From an uncultured Bacillota bacterium (GTDB lineage: Bacteria > Bacillota > Clostridia > Peptostreptococcales > Anaerovoracaceae), in NCBI GenBank assembly GCA_947302945.1, contig CAMYWZ010000067.1:1-6353 (forward strand): DNA of 6,353 nt. The letters are read 5' to 3'. The notes under the pieces were generated by a model that ran no database searches, was not told the DNA's origin, and saw only the letters and a program-made list of their open reading frames with translations. Shown here piece by piece: positions 6,328 to 6,353 of the stretch (position 1 is the first letter of the stretch; each line of letters starts with the position of its first letter). Both the position numbers and the translations under genes were made by a program.

Positions 6328-6353
6328 CGGTCCCCCTTAACGTCACCCCCATC

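Larger units (their letters stand above)
6055..6353 (+). mobile_element. Candidate IS200/IS605-like (IscB-associated or stand-alone HEARO) element, left part only
   Basis: Protein similarity to Ddh ends at about 6042 and the structured RNA begins at 6055, so foreign DNA seems to start at the gene's very end. In IscB elements the omega RNA lies upstream of the nuclease gene near the left end and reads toward it, so a plus-strand RNA here would place any iscB to the right of 6353. No transposase or nuclease sequence is visible, and the right end cannot be seen. Bases 6290-6353 contain only a strong stem-loop and no gene. Stand-alone HEARO copies without a protein gene are known and fit equally well. 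Confidence 0.35.

Noticed and set aside
6301..6330. Intrinsic terminator for lysA-ddh
   Set aside because: The hairpin is strong but is followed by CGGTCCCCC rather than a T-tract.
6290..6353. Start of an iscB or transposase gene inside the window
   Set aside because: No ATG/GTG with a ribosome site and no recognisable N-terminal motif is present on the plus strand before the window ends.

Overview
The window looks like chromosomal DNA of a Gram-positive, Clostridia-like bacterium (Bacillota), probably from an uncultured or gut-type genome. The reasons are strong purine-rich Shine-Dalgarno sites, a VanZ-like membrane protein, a DUF885 lipoprotein, a signal-peptide-less 5'-nucleotidase of the YunD type, and a diaminopimelate dehydrogenase (Ddh) of the clostridial type next to lysA. 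The species cannot be told from the sequence.

Layout. Positions 1-3632 hold a three-gene operon on the minus strand, read from right to left: a VanZ-like four-helix membrane protein (3632-3168, TTG start), a DUF885 metallohydrolase-like lipoprotein (3168-1276, coupled by a TAATG overlap), and a cytoplasmic UshA/5'-nucleotidase family metallophosphoesterase (starts at 1245 and runs off the left edge). Positions 3633-3781 are a short divergent intergenic region with one recognisable sigma-A-type promoter on each strand. Positions 3782-6054 hold a plus-strand lysine/meso-diaminopimelate pair: an intact lysA (diaminopimelate decarboxylase), then a ddh gene (meso-diaminopimelate dehydrogenase) that is broken. 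An internal stretch of roughly 43-46 bases is missing near 5461, which shifts the frame and removes the conserved TGWDPG segment, and the gene has no stop codon at its normal end.

The part that gene content does not explain is the right end, 6055-6353. Right where ddh should terminate, the sequence becomes a dense set of nested complementary segments: a perfect 12-bp outer helix (6055-6066 with 6278-6289), a 6-bp inner continuation, a 19-bp second helix (6096-6114 with 6233-6252), and an H-type pseudoknot in the core with a CUUG-capped hairpin. Both non-Watson-Crick pairs inside the long helices are G-U when read on the plus strand, so this looks like a plus-strand structured RNA of about 235 nt. 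Its size, pseudoknot and position at a disrupted gene end suggest a HEARO / IscB-type omega RNA of a transposon related to IS200/IS605. No nuclease gene lies inside the window, so that identity remains an inference; any iscB would have to lie beyond position 6353.

How the genes fit together: Ddh would make meso-diaminopimelate in one step from tetrahydrodipicolinate, and LysA would decarboxylate it to lysine. With ddh broken, the cell would need another route to meso-diaminopimelate. The minus-strand operon appears to combine membrane or surface and nucleotide-salvage functions, but no shared pathway is evident.
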